Shown one piece after another: positions 41,020 to 53,901 of a stretch of 64,000 bases of DNA. Source of the DNA: Varroa destructor (lineage: Eukaryota > Arthropoda > Arachnida > Mesostigmata > Varroidae); the NCBI RefSeq assembly GCF_002443255.2, contig NW_019211456.1, positions 51,520,486 through 51,584,485 of the forward strand, written 5' to 3'. The notes beneath the pieces were generated by a model. The model ran no database searches and had not been told where the DNA came from. It saw nothing but the letters and a program-made list of their open reading frames with translations. The position numbers and the translations under genes are program-made. How positions within the stretch are numbered: the stretch's first letter is position 1; each line of letters opens with the position of its first letter.

Positions 41020-43764
41020 GTGAGTTACAAACTGGTGTGTAGCTGCGAACTAGGTTAACTATAAGGCTTGTGACAGTCTTGCGGACGCAGTCCAGTTGAG
41101 TGGCTGTCTGGATCGATCGTAATTCTGAGTTATATGTGTATGATATATGCACAAATATTTGCTCATTCGCCGACGTATTTGCCTTTCGATTTCGCTGTGC
41201 TGTCTATAGCAACGACGGGACAGGATCTGTTTGTTCTCTAGTAGATGGCTCAGAGTCAGGTGGTTCAGGAGACTGACATTGTGCGCGGAAAAGGCTTTTA
41301 TCGTTAATTCCAACCATGTTTTGCTGCCTATTGTGATAAGCAACGAATTCGTGTTTACTATTAAATATATATGAGTTGTAAAAGACCAAGCATGTGCCAA
41401 GGCCTTCGTTGGCCTTACTGACATCGTTGGCGGTAATACTAACCCATGATTTGAACGGATACATATCTGTCAGAGTGAGCCTGACGCCTGTGTCTTGCTC
41501 CCAGGATTCTACCTGAGCAAATGTTGATGAAAATGTGCGAGGCCATTTCGTCAACAGTAACTGATGTCCGTGCTGTTTTTTGGGCGATGCCAGTGCATTA
41601 TAGACGACGTGCTGTTCAGGGTTTGACTTGACGTATATTTCTGTAGGGTTTATATATTTTTAGTGAAACTACTGTTATTCCGGTAGCTAGCAGTTGTTAC
41701 TGTTACGAAAGGGGGCGGTGTCAGAAATTAGAAGCACGTTGGAGCACTGGGCTTTATGAAAGGCCCAGAGAAGACACTCAAAAAAAAAAAGGTGCACGTA
41801 AAACTAAATATGTTCGTCCATAATTCGGGTGCAGATGCTTGAGACAGCTAGCGCGATTACCTTTTAGCAGCGTATTTCATTAGAAGATAGCCAATTAAAT
41901 TACGCTAACGTTTTTTTTGTGGTCAGTGAAACTGCAGTATGTCTAAGGCACCGTTGTTGTGGACTATTGTTACTTGTTAAGACTACGCAACCAGATGCCA
42001 AGCGTTTGTATGCCCCGCATTGCACATTTGCATAAATGCGATGCCTCCGTTCGCTGCGTATGTCAGCGCTGAGTTCCTTCGTTCGATACAATTTACGTTT
42101 ACTACTTTAAGGTTTTCGTATAGATGTAGTACATTTCAATCGTCTTGGCTATCCGTTACCCATGGAAACGTCAGCAGTGTGAAGGCATTAGCAAAAAATG
42201 GTGAAATTCGTGTCAATCAGTCTGGAACCAGATGGCTTCGTTTGACTTCGATTCAGTTTGGCTTGCGTCGCCTCGTTCGATGTTTGCTATCGCCTTCGTT
42301 TGGGTTTGCTTCTTTAGTGTCGCTAGTCACCAGACAGACGGGTAGATCTTCCTTTCGATGATTTAACGTCTTTCTTCTCGTCACCATCGGATCTGTTGTT
42401 ATTGTTGTTTTCGTGAGTCCTTCCTTCTTCGCTAATATAGCGGTTGCGCTGTTGGACGGGTCATTGGCTTGATCCTTCCCTCTTTTTCGATCAGACGGCA
42501 AGCTAAATAATCTAAATAATGTAGACGAAGCAACAGCCAGCGTTTTCTTTTTTTTTTTCTTTTTATTATATAGTTACATATTATAAAAATGTATCGACAT
42601 TGACTGTGTATATAGGGAGACAAGAACTATACGTTTTCAAATCTAATCAAATAAACGAACTTAACTGAAGTAAATACTGTACTGGATTATTTTACTGCTG
42701 GCCGTAACTGCACCACAACAGGTACAGTATTTGTAATACCTCTATTAACTAGGATTTACTTGTTAGGCTACATGTAGTATATGTAAAAGAAGTTTTTTGT
42801 TGCACCTAAAACCCTTGCTACCTAATTAAATAGTTGTTTTCAAAAAAGCTTGAATTAACATATCTGCTTATAACGCTTTTGCAACAGTTGTACCTAATTC
42901 ACTCGGGTATACATTTCAGCACTTTTAGTTAGGTAGCTAAACGAGTTTTTACAAAATATAAGAGAACGGTGATTCAATCTGCACCTTTTTCATTTCCGCA
43001 GTTCCGCTTGTGTCATTTAGTGAGACCTGCAAGAATATTTTTCGTTTGTGTCAGACGCTCATCAACAAAATAAAAATTTCTTTCAAATAACGACTTCGCA
43101 GTAATCAAGTATCAAAGAAACATCTTCATCAACGACTTCGCAAGCTGTCAATTAGAGTCAAAGTTATCCGTCGGTAAGTTGAAGTGGTTTGCGCTGTTTT
43201 AGCATTATTTTTTTCATTGTTTGGATTTTGGCTAACCAGCAAGATAGGAACTCAGTTCATGCAATGAAATCATTCATTTTCATAAATTGTCGAACAACAT
43301 TGTTATCTACGACACAGCAGAAGTATGGTAGCTACCTAGTGTGCTCAAGTATCAATATATTCTAAAAAGAAGAAGAATTTTATCTTATTGTATTCTCCAC
43401 CAACCCCATTGTTGCAAGGTGAAAATACTAAGTTAATAAAAGCGACTAGCTACTTTTTGCCATTCCGTCTTTTTCTATTTCAGCAAGTAATAACCACTCC
43501 GAATCAACGAATCTTACTAGCTATATACCTATACCTACAAGTATTAGGTGACGAGTACACTCAACGAACCTATTTAATCAAGAAAAATAACGCAACGTAG
43601 AAGCAAAGCAACACTGCCCGCTAACATCTTTGGTAGTCCCTCATTCTTCAAGCTTCCGAGTGGAGGTGTGCGGAAAAATCCACTTCCTGCAAATCCCGCA
43701 GGTCTTCAGCAACCTTGCAGATATACCTTAACGAATCTAGATTGCCATTTCATTACTACGCAAA
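41020..43764 (+). other. Presumed first intron / 5' region of the Mextli-like gene
   Basis: No recognisable coding exon. A - strand frame at 41204-41554 and a charged - strand frame at 42253-42501 are open but match nothing and have no ATG plus splice support. A duplicated string (AACGACTTCGCA) occurs at 43087 and 43132. Confidence 0.35.
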
Positions 43765-46700
43765 ATGTCGGTAGCCGCTCCGCTGTCGAAGTCGTCCTCG
43801 GTAAAGTGCGTTCAGAAGCTGAGCAAACCGCGGCCTCTGAAGCTGGGTTCTTCAAGCGAGTCTGAAAATGTACCTCCGTTAGTCTCGCCTGTAGCACTCA
43901 CTTACGCCAACGTGGACAACATTAATGGTAGGCTTTTGTACTAACTGGTAACGGTTGCCTTGCTCTTGGCAATAGAAGTCCTTAATATCATTGTAGTATT
44001 ATCGAGTAAGTAAAAAATGTTGTCAAAAGTAACATAAGACCACAAAAAAGATATGAGAAATAAATCAATAGTTATTACAACGGAACTGGACGTTTTGGCA
44101 ATGTGTTGTGTGGCTCTTTACAGAGGACGATGTGTTGCGCGAGTTAGAAAGTCTGCATGTATCGATTTCGAACGGGAATTACGAGCCGGCAACCTCGGCG
44201 CAAGTAGCTCGTGTGTGCCACTTACTAAAACTGCGAGGTGCTCATATGGATTCTGATGGCCATCGCGATCAACTTGATGTCTATATGGTTACACTTCGAT
44301 CGGCAGCCCGAGATGATCGTTTAGACGTTGCTGCGAGGACTCGCCTTTTAGAGGTGCTGGAGTTGCGCGGCTTAAAATGGAGGTTAACTGATGACGTTGC
44401 CGAGTTCTACAAGAAGCTCGAGGTGGGATCCTGATATTTACTATCTGCATTCGACTCTAGATTAGTTTATAATCGGGCTTCTAGTAGTAGGTTTCTGGGA
44501 TATTAGTGAAGCTTCAATTGGCTCTCAGATTACAAACCGCATTTAACGTTTCCTGACCTATAGATCTAAAGCCTGGTCTATGATTTACTTTTGAAAGGAT
44601 GTGGAACAAGTGGTTAAGACTCAAGTTATTAAAATGTTCTTTAATCACAACTTCACACATTGACCATTTGAAGTATCACGTGTAATTGGTTCCTAGCTTA
44701 CGCTAGGATACATAGAGGTCGACAAGGGGGCAGGTAGGTAAATCTTTCATTCTGTGAAAGGTTAATTTAGGAGTCCACACTTCAAAATTATTTTTCATCC
44801 TCATCATTAATTACACAACCTGTTGTTGCGCAGACCAATCATAGAGATGTAAAGTTGGTTCTTCGAAATGCGTCAGAGGTGTCAGTTGTACATTAATCAA
44901 ACCTGCAAGCAAATGAGATGCTTGTGGATGAACACATTCTGCGACACACGAAATGCGGATTATCCCGAATCATTTTTTGGAAAGCTGCAAGGATCAACTT
45001 ACAAGATGCTTGAGGCGTAATTCCAGTTCCGCGAACGTCACTTCCTCAATTCAATTGAACAGTCAGTATTTTGGTCGTCCCAGTGATGGCGGTCAAGATG
45101 TTTGGCGCTATGACCAGGAATTATTCTTGCAGCCGGACTCATGCGCGGTGACGCAAGTTGGAAGTGCAGGTGGAGGCAGTCAGGTTGTTCTGCCGGGGCC
45201 CCCGCTGACCCTTCAGCAGGTGCAACAGCAGATACAACAGGTGCAGCAGGTGCCCGCCAACGGACACGGTCACGGTCCGGCTATGATCATTCCTCAATAC
45301 ATACCGTTCACGCAATTCCCAATGCCAGCCGGTAGCCACGTACAGCCTAATGTCTTGGCCAACGTTAATGTCAATGTGCCGCTAGGCCAGGTACGTACAC
45401 ACAAACAACTCATGGTATAAACTCAAAACAAAAACTAAATGAAAGATCTTGTTGAAGCTGCCTCTCTTTTTTCATTTATAATATAGGCAACTATTGTGTA
45501 ATTTGTTCTTTATTGGCTGCATACAATACAGAAAAAGATACGACTATAGCAGTTGTTCATAGAATGACTACGTACTATACCAACGGGGTGGGTTTTCAAG
45601 TTGCATACTATTATTGCTTCAAAAATGACTGGATTCTTCATGCTGAGGGTCGTAGATAATTAGGCTGTATGTATATATGGCCTTGCTGCTTTGTTCTTAT
45701 ATAGAGTTAGATACACTGACCCTTACCAATTTTTCAATGACTTAAAAGTTTTCATATATAATTATCGATTTAATATGTAATTATTGTTGTAACTAAATCC
45801 GTTTTGTCAGTTATTTTCGAAAATGACACCATAAGCTTCCGAAATGAAAAAAAATTAGGTCAAGCACAAACATTTTTTGGTTTGTTTAGGGCCGGTTTTT
45901 ATAGAAGGATGTTTTGCTTCACAGGAGTCGAACTTGTGATTATTATTGTGATATAATAATGATTATTGTGGTTCTGCTGTATGTAGGTGCAACAGCAGGT
46001 GCAGGCGGCTGCCGCCGTTCAGGCCGTTCAGGCCGCGGCGGCAGCACAAGCAGCCGCTCAGGCCCAGGCTCAAGCGCAGGCGGCACAAGCGGCACAGGCG
46101 CAAGCGGCGCAGGCACAGGCCCAGGCTCAAGCTCAAGCTCAGGCGCAGCAAGCTGCGCAGGCCGCGCAGGCCGCGCAAGCTCAAGCTGCGGCTGCCGCAG
46201 CAGCTCCGTTTATGCCTGGCGAAGTTCTCAGATCTTCGGGCAAGTTTGGCAAACCGGCCAAAGTTCCGGGCCGCAACTTCCTCAAGGACGAGGTCATTAT
46301 ACGAAATGCTGACTCCGGAAAAGGTGTGAGCTCAATAAGAGCAGTGATAAATAAACTCACTATTTTTCGGCTCTGGTCTGATTTATCCAAAAATACATAC
46401 TTAAAATTGTTTTCGCTAGAATATGTTTGCCTTGTTGTCTCTAAAATATTATGTAAGCACTGTTAATATTACATACTCCTTTGATACGTATAACATTTAC
46501 TTAAGAACTTGCTCATATTGTTTGACCATGTTGTGCTTTGGTGAACCAAAGTTATGGGAATCAAGGGTCGCCGTGTGCATATGATAGAGGAGCTCAGCGA
46601 TACAGTCATCTCGTTCCAAAGAGGTACGTCAAAACAATGATTTCCGGAGCAAATTCATTCAGTCAATCCTATACTCGTTATACAAATTAAAAAAATGTTC

Positions 46701-48334
46701 TATATAAAACTATAACGATTACGCGTATCAATTTACAGTAAGTCCAGGGGCCCGGGACCGGCTGGTTCAAATCACTGGACCCACCGAAGAAAGCATTCAG
46801 TAAGTATCTCCTAATAATTTACACTCACACTCTATTCCGGTGGACTAAATATTGTACCAAAACATTTTAGGAATGATTGCTTTGCTACTCTCAAAAACTG
46901 TACCTTTTTTCCTATGGATAAGATCTTTGTTTCGCCACTTTTTCTACTACTATACCTCTATGTATTCATCCTCTTTATATCTTCTATATGCAGTCAAGCG
47001 AGACAACTAATTGAGGAAACGATCAGGCGCAATGCATCACCGGTGCGCGAGCCTTCGTCTCAAGAGGAGGAATCGAGTGGGGCTGGCAGTTACGACGGTG
47101 GGCCGCAATCGCCTCCGGCTGGAGCTTCTTCGCCTTCGGCGGGGGCCTCAAGTCCTCACGAAGGACCATTGTCGCTTGGTTCTGGCGGATCGACAGCTGG
47201 AGGCAGACTGCCGCCACCTCTGCAGCACTCACTCAGTACAGGAGACGCCACAGCTGACCGCGATTACACCTACATGGTGCAGGGCATTAAGATCAGTGCA
47301 CCCAAACAACAACTTGCTCTCGTGCGTAAACACCTTTTCTGCTCAATGTATCGCGGTAAATCAAGTGCTACTTACATGACAAATGTTCCTCTCACCGTGT
47401 TTATTTTTTTGCAGGCAGCAAAGGCTGTGCTTGAGCAGCACTTTTCGGCAGCAGCCCTAATGCTGACCGAGCCAAATTTCATTCGAGTTAGTCAACAAGG
47501 TGGAGGGGGTCAATTGCCCCTTGTGGCAGGCTTGGCTACGGTGGGATCTCGGGGAGCCGGAAACTATTTCGATGGCAGTGGCAAGGGCAAAGCGGGTGAC
47601 GGCTGGAGCAGTTCGAGCTCCAGTGACGAGGACACTTATCGATGCGACAATGTGACACCAACTGTCAGTACCAACTCTGATGGAGATCGCCAAGGTGGCC
47701 ATCATAAACCGGCGAGAAATCGGGCCAGGTCGTTGGTATCATCGGAGTGCATTGGTGAAGTCGAGCCGAAATGTGAGGCCGAGGTCGAAACGACCGAAAG
47801 CAAAGAGGAAAATATTATCCCCACTCGTGGAAGTGGGAAAGCCGCTAATCTTACCAGGGACCAGTTGCTCGACCTTGCCGGATCGGAGCTCACAAAAAAG
47901 GCACCCGAGGATCTCGACAATCTTGACCCAGACTTTGCCGTCGTAATAATGCGACAGGTGGGTAACTGTTTGCTACTTGCATTTTTAAATGGACCTTTGA
48001 CAGGATAACGAATGTTCATTTTTTTTTAATCGGCAGTGAGTACTAATGGAACTGGATAAAAATTTAACACATAAAATCTAGCACATTTTCTATATCGTTG
48101 GTTGTTACAGATTAGATTTGTCGTTTTATTGCTTCTTGTTTCTGTTATTTGCCTCTCAAGGATTTAACAACATTTGATGTCGAGGCGTTCCGCAAGTGGA
48201 GTCCGTCTGGCTCCGGGCCGTCATCCGCCTCTTCGAATTCTGGTGGCCATTCTGCTCACCACAATCAGGCACAAGCCTCTCCGCCAGGAAGATCCCCACC
48301 TTCGTCAAATGATTCCGAAGAAAACACCTCATAA
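43765..48334 (+). CDS. mxt: Mextli-like eIF4E-binding, KH-domain translation regulator, multi-exon
   Basis: Mextli proteins bind eIF4E and other initiation factors and act in translation in arthropods. The start is ATG 43765 (context CAAAATGTCG). Exons: 43765-43927, 44124-44422, a disturbed coding segment 44834-45390, 45987-46323, 46552-46623, 46739-46799, 46994-47321, 47415-47957 and 48161-48334 (TAA). The splice phases of all exons outside the disturbed segment agree. The N-terminal part (EDDVLRELESLHVSI to DVAEFYKKLE) is the MIF4G-like helical region. A Gln/Ala tract of about 70 residues precedes the KH domain, which begins near DEVIIRNADSGKV, has the GIKG loop and RRVHMIEELSD, and ends QARQLIEETIRR. 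The C-terminal part is Gly/Ser-rich with LTRDQLLDL, resembling an eIF4E-binding helix. Total length is about 840 aa. Between 44834 and 45063 the coding signal changes frame twice (see findings). The family call rests on domain order and remembered resemblance, not on a search. Confidence 0.82.
45987..46205 (+). repeat. Coding (CAG/GCN) tract encoding a long Gln-Ala repeat
   Basis: Starts at the exon acceptor (atgtag at 45981-45986) and encodes about 70 residues made almost only of Gln and Ala with a few Val, in QA and QAA periods. The codons are mixed (CAG, CAA, GCG, GCC, GCT, GCA), so it is protein-level rather than a pure DNA microsatellite. It sits between the MIF4G-like part and the KH domain. 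Confidence 0.9.
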
Positions 48335-49856
48335 AAGATCAGTTTCCCATCAATAAATACACAAAAGTAATATATCGACAAATACTATACTACATAAGTA
48401 TTGACAAGACAAAACGAACAACAGCTGAAATACGCAAACGTTACAATAACAAATACACTATGAAGCTGCCATGAAATGATCAACGAGTCAACGGAGGCAG
48501 GTGAAACTTCAAAGCGGGCTTCTTATGTCTTTATCTCCACCCAGCAGTTTGAAGTACAGACACCTTGATGGCTAAGGTCCTTGGCTGAAGACACCCCATT
48601 TATCGTGCCCCCTATCGTTGCGATTCCGCGAATGCTTGCATGCACACAGCACAAAATATTTTACGTAGTGTTCGTTTTTCCTTTACAAGAGCAAACGCAA
48701 TTCAGCGATGTGCCAGGCGGTGCTCTGCTAGGCTGACGCTTCAGTGTATTGTTCAACGATTTGTTATTACGAGTTTGTATTTTTTGTGCCGGAGTCAACG
48801 TAATAGATGCCCTAGATATTGTTAATGATGCATTTGATTTTGATAACTTTGTTATTCGCTTTGTTTACCTATACACAGAACATCTCCTAATGTGGTCCTT
48901 TACACCCCTTCCAACGTTTCTCCCGCACGACAGCCCACCATGACTTTATGGACGTTGTTTCCCTGCTTTATTTATCGACGATGTGCAGTAGGCGTCGAAA
49001 CGGGGGCAGTTGAAGCAGCACGTGGGCGACCCATTAAATGTAGGTGCCATTTATTATAGATGCATTGCCATCGTTTTTATGGATGGTGGCTTCAGCTGAA
49101 GTGGCAACGACAGCAGTACTAGTAATAGTTGCAGTAGTTGTAGTAGTAGTAAGAGAGACGTACTAAAGCTAGATGCTATCTTATTGTAGCAGCTGTGCAT
49201 TAGTGTGATCATATCTAGTGAGCGCCGGAAAGATCCAACAGTCAATTTGTAAGATCGAAAAGGGCTGTGCTTCTGATCGGACAAGGTGATATTCTTTCCT
49301 TTTGTTGTTGTGCAGAGCATGCCCACATGTGGGTGTACATCGGTCGGCATCTATCACCGAATAGACAAAAGTAGAGTCGAAAACGACCTGTGCAAGACGC
49401 GTTTTTTTGCACCCTTCTACGAATTCTATCCTTACATTACACTTAATATCCTAGTAGTCGGACGTATAGCAACCGTTATTGTGTGTATGTAACAGTGTGT
49501 GTATACAAAAAATCCAGTGCAATTTGGCAAGAAACAAAGAAGATTAGGAATACAAAATATAAATATTTCATAGTGGACACTATAATGTCGATGAACAAAT
49601 GCGACTCTGTTTTCACATTTCATCAACAACCGCAAAAAACACAAAAATCAATTATTTGGATAAATGTCTAGTTAATATATTGTTATAAAAAAAATTAACA
49701 AACAACATACGCTTAGCACCCATCAGCAGAAAAAAAGCATGTTATGTTTAAATAAACAACAAAAAAATATGCCATACATATGCGAAAAATGACACATTGA
49801 CTGCGAACAAACACACAAGTAACACATTACACAAAATGACTAAGGTTTTACAGATG

Positions 49857-49859
<3 letters not shown>
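48335..49859 (+). other. 3' flank / 3' UTR of the Mextli-like gene
   Basis: An AATAAA lies only 18 nt after the stop (48352-48357). A second candidate is at 49751-49756, after sequence that is richer in GC and trinucleotide runs (gtagtagtagtaag near 49140) than ordinary intergenic DNA. The 3' UTR may therefore be very short or about 1.4 kb long. No coding exon seen. Confidence 0.4.

Positions 49860-49910
<51 letters not shown>
49860..49910. repeat. (TA)n microsatellite, the longest in the window
   Basis: About 25 uninterrupted TA units; shorter TA runs follow near 50065-50080 and 50120-50152. Confidence 0.95.
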
Positions 49911-49914
<4 letters not shown>

Positions 49915-50121
49915 TTACTTTATTTGGACAGGAATGGTGTGACGACCCATCTGCGACTGTCGTAGTGATATCTAGAACACACACACACACAGGCGTCGGA
50001 TATACAAACAGTAGAGTAATATGTATCTGATCCGCCTGCGCGACCACTCTTTTTATACTACGAATATATATATATATAAACATACAAGGTGTATGTGAAA
50101 ATGAAGGTGAAAAAGATTAAG

Positions 50122-50152
<31 letters not shown>

Positions 50153-53100
50153 CATGCGCAATAAATCCCGACGAAAACTATTCGCTGATCATATATGAAT
50201 ACGCGTCAGCGTGTTATACTTCAAGGTGGCGAAGAAAGGCGGGGGCCCAGGTACGAACTCGTGCGTTTGTTCGCGGTGTCTCGAACGAACCTAGCTAATA
50301 AACGATACGTGATGAGTTCTAAGGATACATAAATTAATATACTGATTGAATTTACTTAATCAACGCCATCTCATGCAGCACAGCCCAGTGCGGTGTCACA
50401 TATTTGTATGCAATAAAGTAACACGAATAGATGGCTGCCATAACGATTGCTGCACGAATCAATGTGTAGCATATCGCAAAAGCATGGCGGCACATCATGC
50501 ATCGCTTGGTATTCGAAACGCGACTGGGTAATCAATCATGAATCTAGCACTGTTCTTTGTCACCTTTCTAGTTGCTTGTGCCGTAGTCAATAGATTGTCA
50601 CTCAGAACCATATATACCGCAGGGCTTAGGGCGGAGATGTGGAACAGTCGGTCAGTTGCTTGTCCAAGGATGTCCTCGTTACTTTAAGAGTCAGACTATT
50701 TCTTCTGTATTCAAATTATCTCTATTGTATTAAAAAAATACGGCACTTTCAAATGAGCTAAATAATATCGGTGGATTGTTCACCTGCGACGCTCTTAACG
50801 AAGGACGATTGGGAGTTGACCTTAGGCAGTACAGGCAGAAATCAAAGCCTTCGTAACGCGCTCGTGAATGTGCCTAATAGGGCAACTCCCCATAAAAACA
50901 TGCACCATTTTTCGTGTTTTGTTCTCAAAATAATTAAAACTCGTACTATTATCTCAAATGGCACCCAAAGGCAGCAAGTCAACCTTTCCTCTATTTCCAT
51001 TTATTTGCCCCGAAACATTGCCGCGGTGAACTTGACCTGTATTACAAAGTCAATGATGATAACAATAAAAATATTGAAGTGGCCTCGGATTAGTATACGA
51101 AAACAACTTGTTCAACACATGCAAGGGTGCACATATCATGTTCACTCTTCAGTGGCATGTCCTGTACTAATGGGAAGGTCAAAAGTCGATTAAAAAACTC
51201 ACTTTACCGACTCGAAGATCCAATCTCCCTAAACTTTCTCTTTGATTGATTGTTAGAAGCAGTATATGCTACAAATAGTTGTTATCATCACATTCAACCT
51301 CTGCTGACTTTAGAACTCTTTACTCTATATTGCTGCTCTATATTCATAACAACGATGTAGTCGAACATCGATAAATCGAGGGATCTTACATAAAAGAATA
51401 GCAGCCATAATGTGCTATTGGTCTTGAGTTACTCCCTGAAAATATTGTATCGAAAAGATAACGAAACTAACAAACCAAAATTTCAACCATATAGGGTAAC
51501 TTATTATCAGAAGGCCCGTTATGGAGATAAACCTTCACTGCTCTTTTTTGGAAAATTTCTGATCAAAAAGCCTTGAAGCTGTCATCTTTTTTTTGCAAGT
51601 TCAGTGGTACCAATAATGATCCCTTGCTTGAATGAGGCGTTTCATTTTTATCTTGTAGCGTTATATTGCCCAGTAGCATATGGCTGTTATTGTTTTAGAT
51701 TTACAAAACCAGATTAATCCAAAATGGAAGGTACCATACGCGGACAAAGCGAATGGGTAGCTTAACTGCTCGAAACGAAAAATGCAACGATAATGTGGCG
51801 GCAATAAGTGTAATATTGTTTCAAGATTACATCTGAGATGATGGGACTACCGATATATATGTGGTGCTCCTTAACTACTAACACTAATGGATGCAAAACT
51901 GTTGTGCGCTAGTGTTTTTGACAACACGTAAATAGTATGAGGGACACCGATAACAGCTTGGGAAATACTCGGTCCTTTATCGTATTGTGCACGGAGCAAC
52001 ACGGAAGTTTAAAAGAAAAAGGCAAAGAAAAAATACGGGAGAATGACAATAGGCGAGCAGAAAGCAATGAACCTTTCAAGTATTGCAATAAAAAGAAATT
52101 AGGGAGTTTTTTTTAGATCAACACCTATCTGACTGTGTTTTATTTGCTTATTGACGTTATAACACTAAAAAACAAGATTAATGAAGGGCGGAAGACCAAA
52201 GCGAATCTAGTTAATTTGAACTTGAAAAGCCTCGTTCGCTTATTATTATTATTATTAAGTAAATTGTTAACAATGACCTATTTAAGCGTGGAATGTAGTA
52301 CTTCTGCTTTTAAACAGACCACTCTCGCAGGTTCCGTGTCCACGTGTAAAATCTACCACGAGTTATGAAAAGGATCGTAAAAAATTAATTTTTTAAAGCC
52401 CTAATAACATCGGTATCGTATTCACAATGCAATGTTTAATAAGAACGAGGCTGCCTATTACATTTTAGTTGAATATTTTGATCATTCATAGACTATCTTC
52501 ATAGGCCTAAAAAACTACACCACAAAAATTTATGTGATGAGTACATCCATCGAATACAACACTTTACCTTTTTATGTGTAACGTACCAAGACAAACAATT
52601 GGCACATCTTCCGAGTAAACGAATTTTCGTACGTTAGGGTTTTGCAAATCATCGTATCTAAAATTAATTACAATTATATTCTAATTCCATTTTATCGAAG
52701 TTGACGTGTTCTAGTTGGAGGAAAACGAAAATATAAATGAATATCATGTTAATACATCTTTTAGACAAACCAGAAGTTTTGCATTAATGCTTGCTGGACC
52801 ATAATATAAAAATCGGAAAATTATTTGTAAGAGTTGTTTCGGGTACTCACCGACAATGGTAACACTACGCCCTAAGTGACGAAAATCACTTAGGTTATAC
52901 ACGACGAGAGTGCTCGAGATTAACTTAATATATGTCCAAAAACAAGATTTACTAAAGAGCGGTTTAACAAATAAGCATCCTTTATGGTTTCTAGGTGAGT
53001 TTTTAGTCTTAGTCTCCATGATGGCTTTGTGGATAAAGTATATGCTTGCTTATTTTAGGGGCACGTTGTGGTCTAAGTTTGCATCCGAGCATAGGCAGGC

Positions 53101-53317
53101 TTCGTTTTGTGTCAAGAGCCAGCCGTTTTATGGAATGCTTAAAGGCCATACCGGACGTGGAACTCGAAACATAGAGAGGTTAACTAACCAATAGTACATA
53201 AAAAAAAAACTTCAATCAAGGGATGTTCTTTAGTGGGTTTTTCATATTTCACGCCTCGTGATTAAGGTAAGGAAGTATTGTTCCAGACGGCTTGCTGCTT
53301 AACATGAAACAAAGTCT

Positions 53318-53398
53318 GTTTACGCCGAGATTTGAACCTAATCCATGAAGTCATCTTCATTTTTGACATACAAATACGATACCCACTGCGTTAAGAAG
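53318..53398 (-). repeat. tRNA-like remnant (possible tRNA-derived SINE), - strand
   Basis: On the - strand, TAACGCAGTGG (53393-53383) resembles box A, and GGTTCAAATCT (53338-53328) is a near-consensus box B. They are about 45 nt apart, in the right order and at roughly tRNA-like spacing. The anticodon arm does not fold cleanly, so this is not called a tRNA gene. It shares an 11-mer with the + strand element at 16796. Confidence 0.35.
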
Positions 53399-53836
53399 GG
53401 GATAGTGAACATAATAACGTGCATAAAAACTAAAAATTAAGTGCCAGACAGAAACATCATAACTCGCTACTGCATTTGGAATAACATCTTCAATGCAATC
53501 GAAGAAGTCTTCCCCAGATATAGACAAGTCAATCATATCTAAGCGAATTATTTTTGCCTTTCCTAACCAAATAAAATATCCAACCTATACAAATGTCCTG
53601 AAAGTGTACAGCTCTTCAGCAAGCATCTATTAACGGTTAAACGCATACGACGCTAAAAGGAACTGAGCTTTACAAACTGACTACGTATCTTAACAAATCG
53701 CTCCAACATCAAGATTGTCTTCGTTTAGTTAAAGAATATTTAGTACTTAGCGGTAAGTTAAAACGCACGAAGAACTTCCTTGCATGAGATTAATATATAT
53801 AGCTAATATATATAATAATAATAAGATATAAGGAAC

Positions 53837-53901
53837 GAAGCTCGTTTTGAGAAGGCAGTTTAACTTCTTATATATATATATACCTTCTCAAAACGAGCTT
53901 C
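53837..53901. repeat. Perfect 19-bp inverted repeat with 27-nt AT-rich spacer
   Basis: Left arm GAAGCTCGTTTTGAGAAGG at 53837-53855 and its exact reverse complement at 53883-53901. Pairing continues for 3 bp beyond one outer mismatch. The spacer contains a (TA)n run. It may be a small foldback element or MITE-like hairpin. Confidence 0.9.

Noticed and set aside
41204..41554. 116-codon open frame on the - strand upstream of the Mextli-like gene
   Set aside because: Protein-like in parts, but no ATG with good context, no splice partners and no family I recognise; it overlaps the presumed first intron of a + strand gene.
42253..42501. Charged - strand frame (Lys/Arg/Asp-rich)
   Set aside because: Composition follows from a purine-rich strand; starts with a non-ATG codon and matches nothing.
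49860..50152. Open frames of alternating Ile-Tyr
   Set aside because: These are translations of the (TA)n microsatellite, not genes.
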